Source of the DNA: Geodermatophilaceae bacterium URHB0062
Lineage (GTDB): Bacteria; Actinomycetota; Actinomycetes; Mycobacteriales; Geodermatophilaceae
Direction of reading: 5' to 3'
DNA: 64,000 bases
Assembly (NCBI GenBank): GCA_000620185.1
Contig: KK211086.1
Span: forward strand, 1-64,000
Both the position numbers and the translations under genes were made by a program. The notes below the pieces were generated by a model. It made no database searches. It saw only the letters and a program-made list of their open reading frames with translations, and was not told the DNA's origin. How positions within the stretch are numbered: position 1 is the stretch's first letter; each line of letters begins with the position of its first letter. Positions 8,324 through 17,735 of this stretch are shown one piece after another.

Positions 8324-8611
8324 GTGCGTCATTACGAACTGATGGTCATCCTCGACCCTGAGCTCGAGGAGCGCACGATCGCTCCGTCGCTCGACCGATT
8401 CCTGACCGTCGTCACCAAGGCCGGTGGCACCGTCAAGACCGAGATCTGGGGCCGGCGTCGCCTGGCCTACGAGATCAAGAAGCAGGTCGAGGGCATCTAC
8501 GCGATCGTCACCATCGAGTCCGAGCCTGCCGCCGTCGCCGAGCTCGACCGGCAGCTCAACCTGAACGAGTCGGTGCTGCGCACGAAGCTGATGCGGCCCG
8601 AGGTCCACTGA
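8324..8611 (+). CDS. rpsF: 30S ribosomal protein S6
   Basis: Ribosomal protein of the small-subunit platform that pairs with S18. At 95 residues it has standard length and carries the S6 fold signatures [26 protein letters not shown] and the C-terminal [17 protein letters not shown] at 8324 is chosen over longer frames because AGAGGAGGTGG lies just upstream and the family always begins (M)RHYE. First gene of the rpsF-ssb-rpsR-rplI operon; ssb follows after 2 nt. Confidence 0.98.
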   Translation: MRHYELMVILDPELEERTIAPSLDRFLTVVTKAGGTVKTEIWGRRRLAYEIKKQVEGIYAIVTIESEPAAVAELDRQLNLNESVLRTKLMRPEVH

Positions 8612-8613
8612 CC

Positions 8614-9114
8614 ATGGCCGGCGAAACCGTCATCACCGTGATCGGCAACCTGACCTCCGACCCGGAGCTCCGGTTCACGCCGTCGGGCGCCGCAGTCGCC
8701 AACTTCACCGTGGCGTCGACGCCCCGCACCTTCGACCGTCAGTCGCAGGAGTGGAAGGACGGCGAGGCGCTCTTCCTCCGCTGCAACGTGTGGCGCCAGG
8801 CGGCGGAGAACGTCGCCGAGTCGCTCACCCGTGGCTCGCGGGTCATCGTCAGCGGGCGGCTGAAGCAGCGCTCGTTCGACACCAAGGAAGGCGAGAAGCG
8901 CACCGTCATCGAGCTGGAGGTCGACGAGATCGGCCCGTCGCTCCGCTACGCCACGGCGAAGGTCACGAAGGCCTCCCGCGGTGAGGGCGGTGGCGGCTTC
9001 GGCGGCGGAGGCGGCGGAGGCGGCGGAGGCGGCGGTTTCTCCGGTGGTGGCGGTGGCGGCGCGAGCGACCCCTGGTCGACGCCTGCCGGCCCCAGCGACG
9101 AACCGCCGTTCTGA
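8614..9114 (+). CDS. ssb: Single-stranded DNA-binding protein
   Basis: A 166-residue SSB. The N-terminal OB fold (about 1-115) begins [21 protein letters not shown] and includes the [18 protein letters not shown] core. The linker is an almost pure glycine run (about 123-150). The acidic interaction tip ends DEPPF, the actinobacterial form of the partner-binding tail. It protects single strands and recruits replication and repair proteins. It is encoded 2 nt after rpsF, which couples it to ribosomal protein synthesis, as in most bacteria. Confidence 0.98.
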   Translation: MAGETVITVIGNLTSDPELRFTPSGAAVANFTVASTPRTFDRQSQEWKDGEALFLRCNVWRQAAENVAESLTRGSRVIVSGRLKQRSFDTKEGEKRTVIELEVDEIGPSLRYATAKVTKASRGEGGGGFGGGGGGGGGGGGFSGGGGGGASDPWSTPAGPSDEPPF

Positions 9115-9155
9115 TCCTTCACCCCTAGAACTTCTCTCTGTATCTGGAGAACCCT

Positions 9156-9392
9156 GTGCCCAAGCCCCCCATCCGCAAGGTCAAGAAGAAGGTCTGCCAG
9201 TTCTGCAAGGACAAGGCGACCTACGTCGACTACAAGGACACGACGCTGCTGCGGAAGTTCATCTCCGACCGCGGCAAGATCCGTGCGCGCCGCGTCAGCG
9301 GCAACTGCAGCCAGCACCAGCGTGACGTCGCCGTGGCCGTGAAGAACAGCCGCGAGATGGCCCTGCTGCCCTACACCTCGACGGCGCGCTGA
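9156..9392 (+). CDS. rpsR: 30S ribosomal protein S18
   Basis: A 78-residue S18 starting at GTG 9156. It contains KVCQFCKDK and a later C-x2-H (NCSQHQ), so the zinc-binding cysteine set is kept; zinc-independent paralogues lose these residues. The core motif [15 protein letters not shown] is present. It is third in the operon, with rplI starting 2 nt after its stop. Confidence 0.97.
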   Translation: MPKPPIRKVKKKVCQFCKDKATYVDYKDTTLLRKFISDRGKIRARRVSGNCSQHQRDVAVAVKNSREMALLPYTSTAR

Positions 9393-9394
9393 TC

Positions 9395-9850
9395 ATGAGC
9401 ACGATGAAGCTGATCCTCACCCAGGAGGTCACCGGCCTCGGCTCGTCCGGTGACAGCGTCGAGGTCAAGGGCGGCTACGGCCGCAACTACCTCCTGCCCC
9501 GCGGGCTGGCCATCGTGGCCACCCGTGGTGCCGAGAAGCAGGTCGAGTCCCTCCGCCGGGCGCGCGCCGCACGCGACGTGCGCACCCACGAGGAGGCAGA
9601 GGCCGTGGCCGGGCGTCTGTCCGGCCTGACCGTGCGCGTGCCGGCTCGCGCCGGCGAGGGCGGCCGCCTGTTCGGCCGCGTCACGACTGCCGACGTCGCC
9701 GCCGCGGTCACCGCCGCCGGTGGCCCGGAGCTCGACCGTCGCCGGATCGAGCTGCCGAGCAGCATCAAGACGACCGGCCAGCACACCGTCACGGTGCGGG
9801 TGCACGCCGACGTCAGCGCTCCGCTGACCATCGAGGTCGTTCCCGCGTAA
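9395..9850 (+). CDS. rplI: 50S ribosomal protein L9
   Basis: A 151-residue L9 with the N-terminal domain signature [21 protein letters not shown] and [14 protein letters not shown], the long connecting helix, and the C-terminal domain with [13 protein letters not shown]. Last gene of the operon, followed 17 nt later by a strong hairpin terminator. Confidence 0.97.
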   Translation: MSTMKLILTQEVTGLGSSGDSVEVKGGYGRNYLLPRGLAIVATRGAEKQVESLRRARAARDVRTHEEAEAVAGRLSGLTVRVPARAGEGGRLFGRVTTADVAAAVTAAGGPELDRRRIELPSSIKTTGQHTVTVRVHADVSAPLTIEVVPA

Positions 9851-9866
9851 GCGCACAGCACTGCCC

Positions 9867-9902
9867 GCGAGGGGCGTCGGACTCCGGTCCGGCGCCCCTC
9901 GC
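9867..9902 (+). terminator. Terminator hairpin of the rpsF-rplI operon
   Basis: GCGAGGGGCGTCGGAC (9867-9882) pairs with 9887-9902 around a 4-nt loop, with one G-T pair. It is not followed by a T run, as is common in high-GC actinobacteria. Confidence 0.75.
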
Positions 9903-10029
9903 TGCGTCTGCGGCCCCTCAGCCGCCCGCTGACGGCTCCCGGCCCCGCGACCCACCCTGAGGGAGCGCATGCCCTTCGGGCCTGGCCCTGGTGTTCCTGA
10001 CGGAGCGACGGCCGCTCGGTCACCGTTCG

Positions 10030-10234
10030 TCGTCCACAAGGTGAGGTCCTTCACCTGGCCCCCCCGGGCCGGTGTGACTCGTGGTGCGCGGCGCGAAAAT
10101 TCTTTCCCACTTTCTTCCGTCCACAGCCGGTGGGTGGCTGATGCGCTGGTCGCGGGGGTGTTGTGGGGACGGGGCCCGGGCTGTCCCCGGCCGTCTCCAC
10201 ATGTCGACACCCTCCATCCACCGACTTGTCCACA
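10030..10234 (+). promoter_or_regulatory. Cluster of three DnaA-box-like sites
   Basis: TCGTCCACA (10030-10038), CCGTCCACA (10117-10125) and TTGTCCACA (10226-10234) are in the same orientation. The last is an exact match to the high-GC actinobacterial DnaA box and sits in a small dyad ACTTGT-CC-ACAAGT. Spacing is 87 and 109 bp between starts. This is not oriC (no dnaA or dnaN here); it could be a DnaA-responsive promoter or titration site. Confidence 0.45.
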
Positions 10235-10380
10235 AGTTGTGCAGATCGTGGTGCACACCGGTGTTGGACTCGGGCCCCCTCCGGTTCCTAACGTCCTCCT
10301 CAGCTGCCGCCGGGTGCCGATCGGGCCGAGGGCCCTTCCGGTCCCTGCGCCCGGAAATGTCGGTGCCCGGCGGTAGCAAT

Positions 10381-10400
10381 GACCGAACACATGTTCGGTC
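10381..10400. promoter_or_regulatory. LexA (SOS) box-like palindrome upstream of dnaB
   Basis: GACCGAACACATGTTCGGTC has perfect 9-bp arms around CA and contains CGAAC-N4-GTTCG, the core of the actinobacterial SOS box TCGAAC-N4-GTTCGA. It lies 79 bp before the dnaB start, in promoter range. Confidence 0.6.
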
Positions 10401-10478
10401 CCGGCGACGCTCGCCGAACTCCGGCTTCCCCACGGAGTGGTGATGCGGGCGCGCCCGCAAGGAGATGGAGGAACCCCC

Positions 10479-13127
10479 GTGGCGGTGGCCGACGACTTCA
10501 GCCGGCCCGAACCGACGGCGCCGGCCTACGACCGGCAGCCGCCGCAGGACCTCCCGGCCGAGCAGTCGGTGCTCGGCGGCATGCTGCTGAGCAAGGACGC
10601 GATCGCCGACGTCGTCGAGGCGCTGCAGGGCCCGGACTTCTACCGGCCCGCGCACCAGGTGATCTTCGACTGCATCCTCGACCTCTACGGGCGAGGTGAG
10701 CCGGCCGACGCGATCACCGTGGCCGCCGAGCTCAACCGCACCGACCAGCTGTCGAAGATGGGCGGCGCGGTCTACCTGCACACCCTCATCGCATCGACGC
10801 CGACGGCGGCCAACGCCGGTTACTACGCCGCGATCGTGGCCGAGCAGGCCGTGCTGCGTCGGCTGGTCGAGGCCGGTACCCGCGTGGTGCAGCTGGGCTA
10901 CGGCGCCGCTGGTGGCAAGGGCGACGTCGACGACATCGTCGACCGGGCGCAGCAGGAGATCTACGACGTCACCGAGAAGCGCATGAGTGAGGACTACTCC
11001 CGCCTCGAGGACATCCTGCAGCCGACGATGGACGAGCTCGATGCCATCGCGTCCCGCGGCGGTGTGAGCCGGGGCGTTCCCACCGGCATCCGTGACCTCG
11101 ATGAATTGACCAATGGATTGCAAGCCGGACAAATGGTGGTAATTGCAGCCCGGCCTGGAGTGGGCAAAAGCACCCTAGGTTTGGACATTGCAAGAAGTGC
11201 GTCGGTAAAGCACCATCTGCCTGCTGCGATCTTTTCCCTGGAAATGAGCAAGCACGAGATCACGATGCGATTGCTGTCGGCGGAGGCGAAGGTGCCGCTG
11301 CACCACATGCGCGCCGGCACGCTGTCGGACGAGGACTGGTCGAAGCTGGCGCGGCGGATGGGCGAGATCGCCGACGCGCCGCTCTACATCGACGACTCTC
11401 CGAACATGACGATGATGGAGATCCGGGCCAAGGCGCGGCGGCTCAAGCAGCGCAACGATCTCAAGCTCGTGGTCATCGACTACCTCCAGCTGATGACGTC
11501 GGGCAAGCGCGTCGAGAGCCGCCAGCAGGAGGTCTCGGAGTTCTCCCGGGCGCTGAAGCTCCTGGCGAAGGAGCTCGAGGTGCCGGTCATCGCGATGTCA
11601 CAGCTGAACCGTGGTTCGGAGCAGCGTCAGGACAAGAAGCCGATGCTGTCGGACCTCCGTGAGTCCGGCTGCCTTCCGGCGGAGACCCGCATCCTGCGCG
11701 CGGACACCGGCGCCGAGACCACGATGGGCGAGCTGTTCGAGTCCGGCGAGACGGACGTGCCGGTGTGGTCGCTGGACGACAACCTGCGCTACGTCCGCCG
11801 TCACCTGACCCACGTCTTCTCCACCGGTCGCAAGCAGGTGCTCCAGATGACGACGTCGTCCGGCAAGACGATCCGGGCGACCGCGAACCACCCGTTCCTC
11901 ACGTACGACGGCTTCCGGCCGCTCGGCGAGCTTGTACCCGGTGACCGGATCGCCGTGCCCCGCCACGTGCCTGCACCGGACCGCATGACCGTGTGGGAGG
12001 ACGAGAAGGTCACCCTGCTCGCCCACCTGATCGGCGACGGCAGCTTCGTGAAGCGCCAGCCCCTTCGGTACGCCTCGATCGACGAGGCCAACCTTCGGGC
12101 GGTCACCACGGCCGCGCTGCACTTCGGTGTGGTCGCAGTGCGGGACGAGTACGCGGCGTCTCGCTGCACCACTCTCCGACTGCGGGCACCCTTCCCGCTG
12201 ACCCACGGCAAGCGGAACCCGATCGCCGCGTGGCTGGATGAGCTGGGTCTGTTCGGGCTCCGTAGTCACCAGAAGTTCGTCCCCGCACCGGTGTTCTGCC
12301 TGCCCAAGAAGCAGATCGCGCTCTTCCTGCGCCACCTGTGGGCCACCGACGGTTCCGTCACGGTGAACAAGAACGGACGCGGCGGTCGGGTGTACTACGC
12401 GTCGACCAGTCGCGAACTCGTCGATGACGTGTCCCGTCTGCTACTCCGGTTCGGCATCTCGTGCCGTATCCGGCGGGTGAAGAAGTCCGGCTACAGCGAC
12501 GGATGGACGCTGGACATCAGTGGCTGTGACGACCAGCGCCGCTTCCTCGGTGAGATCGGTGTCCACGGAGCACGCGGCGAGGCGGCCGAGCGACTTCTGG
12601 AGGTCGTCCGCGGGCTGTCGGGCAACACCAACGTGGACACGATTCCGGCGCAGGTGTGGGAGCACGTGCGAGACGTGCTGGCCGAGCGCGGCATGAGCCA
12701 TCGGGCGTTCGCAGCGGCCATGGGCAGCGCATTCTGCGGCAGCGCGATGTGGAAGCACGCGCCGAGCCGTGAGCGCCTGGGACGCGTGGCGGAGATCCTC
12801 GGCGACGCCGACCTGGAGATGCAGGCGGTCAACGACCTGCTGTGGGACGAGATCGTCTCGATCGAGCAGGGTGCGGTCGAGGAGGTCTACGACGCGACGG
12901 TGCTCGGTGGCCACAATTTCGTCGCCGACGGGATCGTCGTCCACAACAGCATCGAGCAGGACGCCGACATGGTCATGATGATCCACCGCGAGGACATGTA
13001 CGAGAAGGAGTCCCCGCGGGCCGGCGAGGCAGACATCATGCTGGTCAAGCACCGTAACGGCCCGACCGCCAACGTCACGGTCGCCTTCCAGGGTCACTAC
13101 AGCCGCTTCGTGGACATGGCCAACTGA
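10479..13127 (+). CDS. dnaB: Replicative DNA helicase DnaB with in-frame intein
   Basis: The precursor is 882 residues: a 456-residue hexameric 5'-3' replicative helicase plus a 426-residue intein. The N-terminal primase-binding domain begins near DLPAEQSVLGGMLLS. The RecA-like motor has Walker A PGVGKST (226-232) and the Walker B/H3 region LVVIDYLQLM. The GTG at 10479 follows GGAGGA with 6-nt spacing; the longer in-frame start has no support. The intein interrupts motif LSDLRESG / SIEQDADMVMMIHRED, so an active helicase requires protein splicing. Codon use changes sharply at 11101-11280 around Walker A (52% G+C against 72-73% in adjacent lines). A LexA-like box and DnaA-like boxes lie upstream. 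Confidence 0.97.
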   Translation: MAVADDFSRPEPTAPAYDRQPPQDLPAEQSVLGGMLLSKDAIADVVEALQGPDFYRPAHQVIFDCILDLYGRGEPADAITVAAELNRTDQLSKMGGAVYLHTLIASTPTAANAGYYAAIVAEQAVLRRLVEAGTRVVQLGYGAAGGKGDVDDIVDRAQQEIYDVTEKRMSEDYSRLEDILQPTMDELDAIASRGGVSRGVPTGIRDLDELTNGLQAGQMVVIAARPGVGKSTLGLDIARSASVKHHLPAAIFSLEMSKHEITMRLLSAEAKVPLHHMRAGTLSDEDWSKLARRMGEIADAPLYIDDSPNMTMMEIRAKARRLKQRNDLKLVVIDYLQLMTSGKRVESRQQEVSEFSRALKLLAKELEVPVIAMSQLNRGSEQRQDKKPMLSDLRESGCLPAETRILRADTGAETTMGELFESGETDVPVWSLDDNLRYVRRHLTHVFSTGRKQVLQMTTSSGKTIRATANHPFLTYDGFRPLGELVPGDRIAVPRHVPAPDRMTVWEDEKVTLLAHLIGDGSFVKRQPLRYASIDEANLRAVTTAALHFGVVAVRDEYAASRCTTLRLRAPFPLTHGKRNPIAAWLDELGLFGLRSHQKFVPAPVFCLPKKQIALFLRHLWATDGSVTVNKNGRGGRVYYASTSRELVDDVSRLLLRFGISCRIRRVKKSGYSDGWTLDISGCDDQRRFLGEIGVHGARGEAAERLLEVVRGLSGNTNVDTIPAQVWEHVRDVLAERGMSHRAFAAAMGSAFCGSAMWKHAPSRERLGRVAEILGDADLEMQAVNDLLWDEIVSIEQGAVEEVYDATVLGGHNFVADGIVVHNSIEQDADMVMMIHREDMYEKESPRAGEADIMLVKHRNGPTANVTVAFQGHYSRFVDMAN
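11670..12947 (+). other. DnaB intein with LAGLIDADG homing endonuclease
   Basis: The insert runs from Cys398 to Asn823 of the precursor. It starts CLPAETRI (block A nucleophile Cys) and ends with VADGIVVHN followed by Ser824, the canonical His-Asn/Ser splice junction. A block B-type TANHPFL motif is present. Two dodecapeptide motifs, LLAHLIGDGSF and FLRHLWATDGSV, keep both acidic residues, so the endonuclease may be active. The insertion point (ESG/SIEQD) is the same as in the Synechocystis DnaB intein. It is in frame and uncorrupted, so splicing is expected. Confidence 0.96.
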
Positions 13128-13128
13128 C

Positions 13129-13350
13129 GTGGCCACGGCCGCCGTGCCCAACGGCGTCGTCGTCGAGCTTCCTGTCGCGGCGACCGACCACTCGCCCAGT
13201 CAGGAGCGCCTCACCCGGATCGCGGCGATGCTCCGCGACGCCGAGCAGTCGACGCCGCTCACGCACGCGAGGAGCCGGGGGCACAGTCGGCAGCGACGCG
13301 ACCATCGGGACGGAGCCGGCGTCCTGACCGACCGGCGCGCCCAGCGCTGA
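13129..13350 (+). CDS. Possible small protein after dnaB (weak)
   Basis: A 73-residue frame starts with GTG one base after the dnaB stop and ends just before a strong terminator. The predicted product begins ATAAVPNGVVVELPVA and becomes Arg/His-rich after residue 45, with no recognisable domain. The close spacing would allow coupled translation, but there is no ribosome site and the composition of the second half looks like a non-coding frame. Treat it as doubtful. Confidence 0.25.
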   Translation: MATAAVPNGVVVELPVAATDHSPSQERLTRIAAMLRDAEQSTPLTHARSRGHSRQRRDHRDGAGVLTDRRAQR

Positions 13351-13354
13351 ACCA

Positions 13355-13389
13355 CAGGGGCCCAGAACCGGAATGGTTCTGGGCCCCTG
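13355..13389 (+). terminator. Perfect 15-bp terminator hairpin downstream of dnaB
   Basis: CAGGGGCCCAGAACC pairs exactly with GGTTCTGGGCCCCTG around a 5-nt loop, between dnaB (or the small frame after it) and the ABM gene. Confidence 0.8.
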
Positions 13390-13440
13390 CGCGCGAAAGC
13401 GGCGAGATCGCCGCTGGACCAGTCGTCAGGCGGCGCCCCG

Positions 13441-13446
13441 TAGCGT
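13441..13446 (+). promoter_or_regulatory. -10 element (TAGCGT) of a leaderless promoter
   Basis: TAGCGT ends 7 nt before the GTG of the ABM-domain gene, and no ribosome site is visible between them. Confidence 0.5.
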
Positions 13447-13453
13447 CGTCCCC

Positions 13454-13750
13454 GTGATTCTCGAGCACGCGCTGCTGCCGGTGCGACCGGGCCAGGAAGC
13501 CGCCTTCGAGGCAGCCTTCACCGACGCCAGGGCGATCATCGCTGCCATGCCCGGCTTCGGCGGACTGACGCTGTCACGGTGCCTGGAGCGCCCCGGCACC
13601 TACCTGCTGCTCGTGCAGTGGGAGCGCCTGGAGGACCACACCGACGGCTTCCGCGGCTCCCCGGAGTACCAGCAGTGGCGTGCGCTGCTGCACCACTTCT
13701 ACGACCCGTTCCCGACCGTCGAGCACTTCGCCACGGTGCTCTCCGCCTGA
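13454..13750 (+). CDS. ABM-domain (antibiotic biosynthesis monooxygenase-like) protein
   Basis: A 98-residue dimeric alpha/beta-barrel protein of the ABM superfamily. It begins ILEHALLPVRPGQEAAFEAAF and contains the typical YLLLVQWERLEDH strand and FRGSPEYQQWRALLHHFYDPFPTVEHF (quoted in part). Members are small cofactor-free monooxygenases or heme-related proteins; nothing here fixes the substrate. GTG 13454 matches the family start and lies 7 nt after a TAGCGT -10 box. It is convergent with the flavoprotein gene, 16 nt away. Confidence 0.8.
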   Translation: MILEHALLPVRPGQEAAFEAAFTDARAIIAAMPGFGGLTLSRCLERPGTYLLLVQWERLEDHTDGFRGSPEYQQWRALLHHFYDPFPTVEHFATVLSA

Positions 13751-13766
13751 GGCCTGGGACGGGTGG

Positions 13767-15218
<1,452 letters not shown>

Positions 15219-15277
15219 GTCGACCTCGCTCACGTCGGTACCGTCCGGTGCGCTGGTGCCAGACTGCAGCACTCACG

Positions 15278-15316
15278 GCGAGAGGCCCGGAACCATGGCG
15301 GTTCCGGGCCTCTCGC
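15278..15316 (-). terminator. Terminator hairpin after the desaturase gene
   Basis: A perfect 17-bp stem (15278-15294 with 15300-15316) around ATGGC lies 12 nt past the desaturase stop on the minus strand and about 60 nt upstream of the monooxygenase gene. Confidence 0.8.
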
Positions 15317-15328
15317 GTCAGGCAGGGC

Positions 15329-16525
15329 TCAGGCGGCGGCGCGTGACAGCTCGCGACGGACCTTCTTGCCGCCGGTCGTCATGCGCACCAGCTTCACGAC
15401 CTGCGCCGGGGCGTTCTTCGGCGTCGTCTCGGCCAGCCAGCCGTTGGGCAGCGACAGGCGGATGACCTTGTGCCAGGCGCTCGCGACCTGCTTGTACAGC
15501 GGGGCCGAGTGATAGGTGAGCCCGTACCGGTCGAAGATGTCCTTCACCTTCGGGGCGATCTCGGCGTACCGGTTGCTCGGCAGGTCGGGGAACAGGTGGT
15601 GCTCGACCTGGTGCGACAGGTTGCCGGTCATGATGTGCATGGCCTTGCTGCCGGAGATGTTCGCCGAGCCCAGCATCTGCCGGAGGTACCACTCACCGCG
15701 GGTCTCGCCGTCGATGGACTTCTTCTCGAACGTCTCGACGCCCTCGGGGAAGTGCCCGCACATGATCACCGAGTGCGACCACAGGTTGCGGACGACATTG
15801 GCGGTGAAGTTGGCCGCCAGTGTGGGCAGGAACGAGGGGCCCGACAGCAGCGGGTGCAGCACGTAGTCCTTGCCGGCCTGGTTGCGGATCTTCTTCAGCA
15901 CCTGACGGGTGGCGGCCCGGAAGGCCGGGTCCTGGCGGCGCTTCTTCGTCGCCAGGTTCTTGCCCAGCTCCAGGTCGTAGGCGGCGATCCCGTACTCGAA
16001 GAAGCAGGCGTTGATGAAGTTCCAGAGCGGCTGCGCCAGGTAGAGCGGGTGCCAGCGCTGGTCCTCGTCGACCCGCATGATGCCGTAGCCCAGGTCGTTG
16101 TCCTTGCCGATCACGTTCGTGTACGTGTGGTGCAGCTCGTTGTGCGAGTGCTTCCACTGCTCGGCCGGGCTCGCCATGTCCCACTCCCACGTCGTGGAGT
16201 GGATCTTCGGGTCGCGCATCCAGTCCCACTGGCCGTGCAGGATGTTGTGCCCGATCTCCATGTTCTCGAGGATCTTGGCGACCGACAGGCCGATCGTGCC
16301 GACGACCCAGGCCGGCGGGAACATCGAGACCAGCAGGGCGGCGCGGCTGCCCAGCTCGAGCTTGCGCTGGACGTCGATGACGCGGCGGATGTACGCGGCG
16401 TCGTCCTCACCGAGGCTGTCGCGCACGCCCTGGCGGATGGTGTCGAGCTCCTTGCCGATGATCTCGATGTCCTCGGCGGAGAGGTGGGCGATCGGGTTCT
16501 CGGACTTCTTCTGCAGCACGGTCAC
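15329..16525 (-). CDS. Membrane acyl-CoA/acyl-lipid desaturase (DesA3-like)
   Basis: A 398-residue di-iron membrane desaturase that introduces a double bond into fatty acyl chains. The three histidine boxes are intact: GHNILHG, HSHNELHHTYTN and NLSHQVEHHLF. Hydrophobic helices lie near residues 60-85 and elsewhere between the boxes. The reductase gene precedes it by 16 nt on the same strand, the arrangement of M. tuberculosis Rv3230c-desA3 (Rv3229c), where the pair makes oleoyl-CoA. The GTG at 16525 follows GGGAGA. Transcription probably starts before the reductase and ends at the hairpin just downstream. A role in membrane fluidity is likely. Confidence 0.93.
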   Translation of the reverse strand: MTVLQKKSENPIAHLSAEDIEIIGKELDTIRQGVRDSLGEDDAAYIRRVIDVQRKLELGSRAALLVSMFPPAWVVGTIGLSVAKILENMEIGHNILHGQWDWMRDPKIHSTTWEWDMASPAEQWKHSHNELHHTYTNVIGKDNDLGYGIMRVDEDQRWHPLYLAQPLWNFINACFFEYGIAAYDLELGKNLATKKRRQDPAFRAATRQVLKKIRNQAGKDYVLHPLLSGPSFLPTLAANFTANVVRNLWSHSVIMCGHFPEGVETFEKKSIDGETRGEWYLRQMLGSANISGSKAMHIMTGNLSHQVEHHLFPDLPSNRYAEIAPKVKDIFDRYGLTYHSAPLYKQVASAWHKVIRLSLPNGWLAETTPKNAPAQVVKLVRMTTGGKKVRRELSRAAA

Positions 16526-16541
16526 GGTTGTCTCCCGTTCG

Positions 16542-17639
16542 TCAGTGGTCGATGTCGCAGGCGCCGGCGGCGGCGCTCACGCAGGTCTGGATGAGGACGC
16601 CGTCCCCCGGGGCGGCCGTGGTGACCTCGCCGTTGCGCAGGTCGCGGACGGCGCCCTCGCGCAGCGGCAGCACGCAGCCGTAGCAGATGCCCATGCGGCA
16701 GCCGCTCGGCATGAGGACGCCGGCCTCCTCGGCGGCATCGAGGATCGGGGTGGCCCCGTCGGCCTCGAGCGTCGTCCCGTTCCTGGTGAAGGAGACGGTG
16801 CCGCCCTCGCCGGTGACCAGCACCGTCGGCCGGAACCGCTCGCTGTAGAGCCGGTCGCCGAGCCCGGCGGCCGCCCAGTGCGCCTCCAGGGCCTCGAGCA
16901 TGCCGACCGGCCCACAGGCCCAGGTCGCGCGCTCGGCGAGGTCGGGCACCAGCTCGGCGATGGCGGCGGCGTCGAGCATGCCGTCGACGTCGGTGTGCCG
17001 CTCGATCAGCCGGATCCGGCCGTCGGCGGCGAGGGCGCGCAGCTCGTCCCCGAAGACGACGTCGTCGCGGGTCGGCGCGGAGTGTACGAGGACGACGTCG
17101 GCGAGCTCGCGGTGGTTGCGCAGCATCCCCATGACCGGGGTGATCCCGGAGCCGGCGGTCACGAACAGCGCCTTCGCGGGGCGCTCGGCCGGCAGCACGA
17201 ACTCCCCGGTCGCCTGGTCGAGCTGCACGATCGTGCCCGGCTTCGTGCGGTGCACGAGGTGGTTGCTGACCTTCCCGTCGGGGATCGCCTTCACGGTGAC
17301 GGCGATGCAGCCGTCGGTCCGCCCCAGGTGCGAGGTGAGCGAGTAGGCGCGCCACTGACGGACGCCGTCCACGTCGATGCCGATGCGGACGTACTGGCCG
17401 GGGGTGTGCCCCTTCCAGCTCCGCCCGGGGCGGATGACGATCGTGGCCGCGTCCCGCGTCTCGGGCAGGACTGCCTCGATCCGCCCGCGCAGGTCGGCAC
17501 CCGAGCGGAGGGGGTCGACCAGGTCCAGGTAGTCCGAGGGCAGCAGCGGCGTGGTGATCAGCTCGGCCAGCTTGAGCACGCGGTCGCGCACCGAGACGCG
17601 TGGCCTCGCCGGGGCCGGGCGCGGGACGGTCGTCGTCAT
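16542..17639 (-). CDS. Ferredoxin-NADP reductase / 2Fe-2S fusion, desaturase electron donor
   Basis: A 365-residue oxidoreductase, Rv3230c-like. After a roughly 40-residue leader, an FAD-binding barrel carries RAYSLTS. The NAD(P)H-binding domain has VTAGSGITPVMGML and CGPVGMLEALE. A C-terminal plant-type 2Fe-2S ferredoxin domain has CRMGICYGC plus a later Cys (IQTCVS). It should pass electrons from NADPH to the adjacent desaturase. ATG 17639 is chosen because it begins MTTTVPRP; upstream in-frame GTG codons exist and the ribosome site is weak. It is divergent from the PucR-type regulator, with dyads between them. Confidence 0.92.
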   Translation of the reverse strand: MTTTVPRPAPARPRVSVRDRVLKLAELITTPLLPSDYLDLVDPLRSGADLRGRIEAVLPETRDAATIVIRPGRSWKGHTPGQYVRIGIDVDGVRQWRAYSLTSHLGRTDGCIAVTVKAIPDGKVSNHLVHRTKPGTIVQLDQATGEFVLPAERPAKALFVTAGSGITPVMGMLRNHRELADVVLVHSAPTRDDVVFGDELRALAADGRIRLIERHTDVDGMLDAAAIAELVPDLAERATWACGPVGMLEALEAHWAAAGLGDRLYSERFRPTVLVTGEGGTVSFTRNGTTLEADGATPILDAAEEAGVLMPSGCRMGICYGCVLPLREGAVRDLRNGEVTTAAPGDGVLIQTCVSAAAGACDIDH

Positions 17640-17657
17640 ACATCGAGGGTTGTCCAC

Positions 17658-17691
17658 TTCACGGGGCAATTACCTGTGCCCCCGACGTGAA
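17658..17691. promoter_or_regulatory. Dyad in the desaturase/regulator divergent promoter region
   Basis: TTCAC-GGGGCA (17658-17668) is opposed by TGCCCC-N4-GTGAA (17677-17691), leaving an 8-nt centre. A second small dyad, GTTC-N5-GAAC, lies at 17708-17720. These are candidate operators for the divergent regulator. Confidence 0.4.
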
Positions 17692-17735
17692 TCGACCGGT
17701 AGCTTCTGTTCCGGGCGAACAAAGGAGCGGTGCTG

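Larger units (their letters stand above)
9903..10478. other. Long intergenic region upstream of dnaB
   Basis: About 575 bp without a supported gene. It contains three DnaA-box-like 9-mers (10030, 10117, 10226), an AT-richer stretch around 10095-10118, a short dyad TGTGCA-N8-TGCACA near 10239, and a perfect LexA-like palindrome at 10381-10400. The small frames crossing it lack ribosome sites and family features. Confidence 0.6.

Noticed and set aside
9851-10478. Chromosomal replication origin upstream of dnaB
   Set aside because: Only three DnaA-like boxes and no dnaA, dnaN or gyrase genes nearby; origins in actinobacteria carry many more boxes.
13129-13350. A confident small gene after dnaB
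   Set aside because: No ribosome site and atypical Arg/His-rich second half; kept only as a low-confidence entry.
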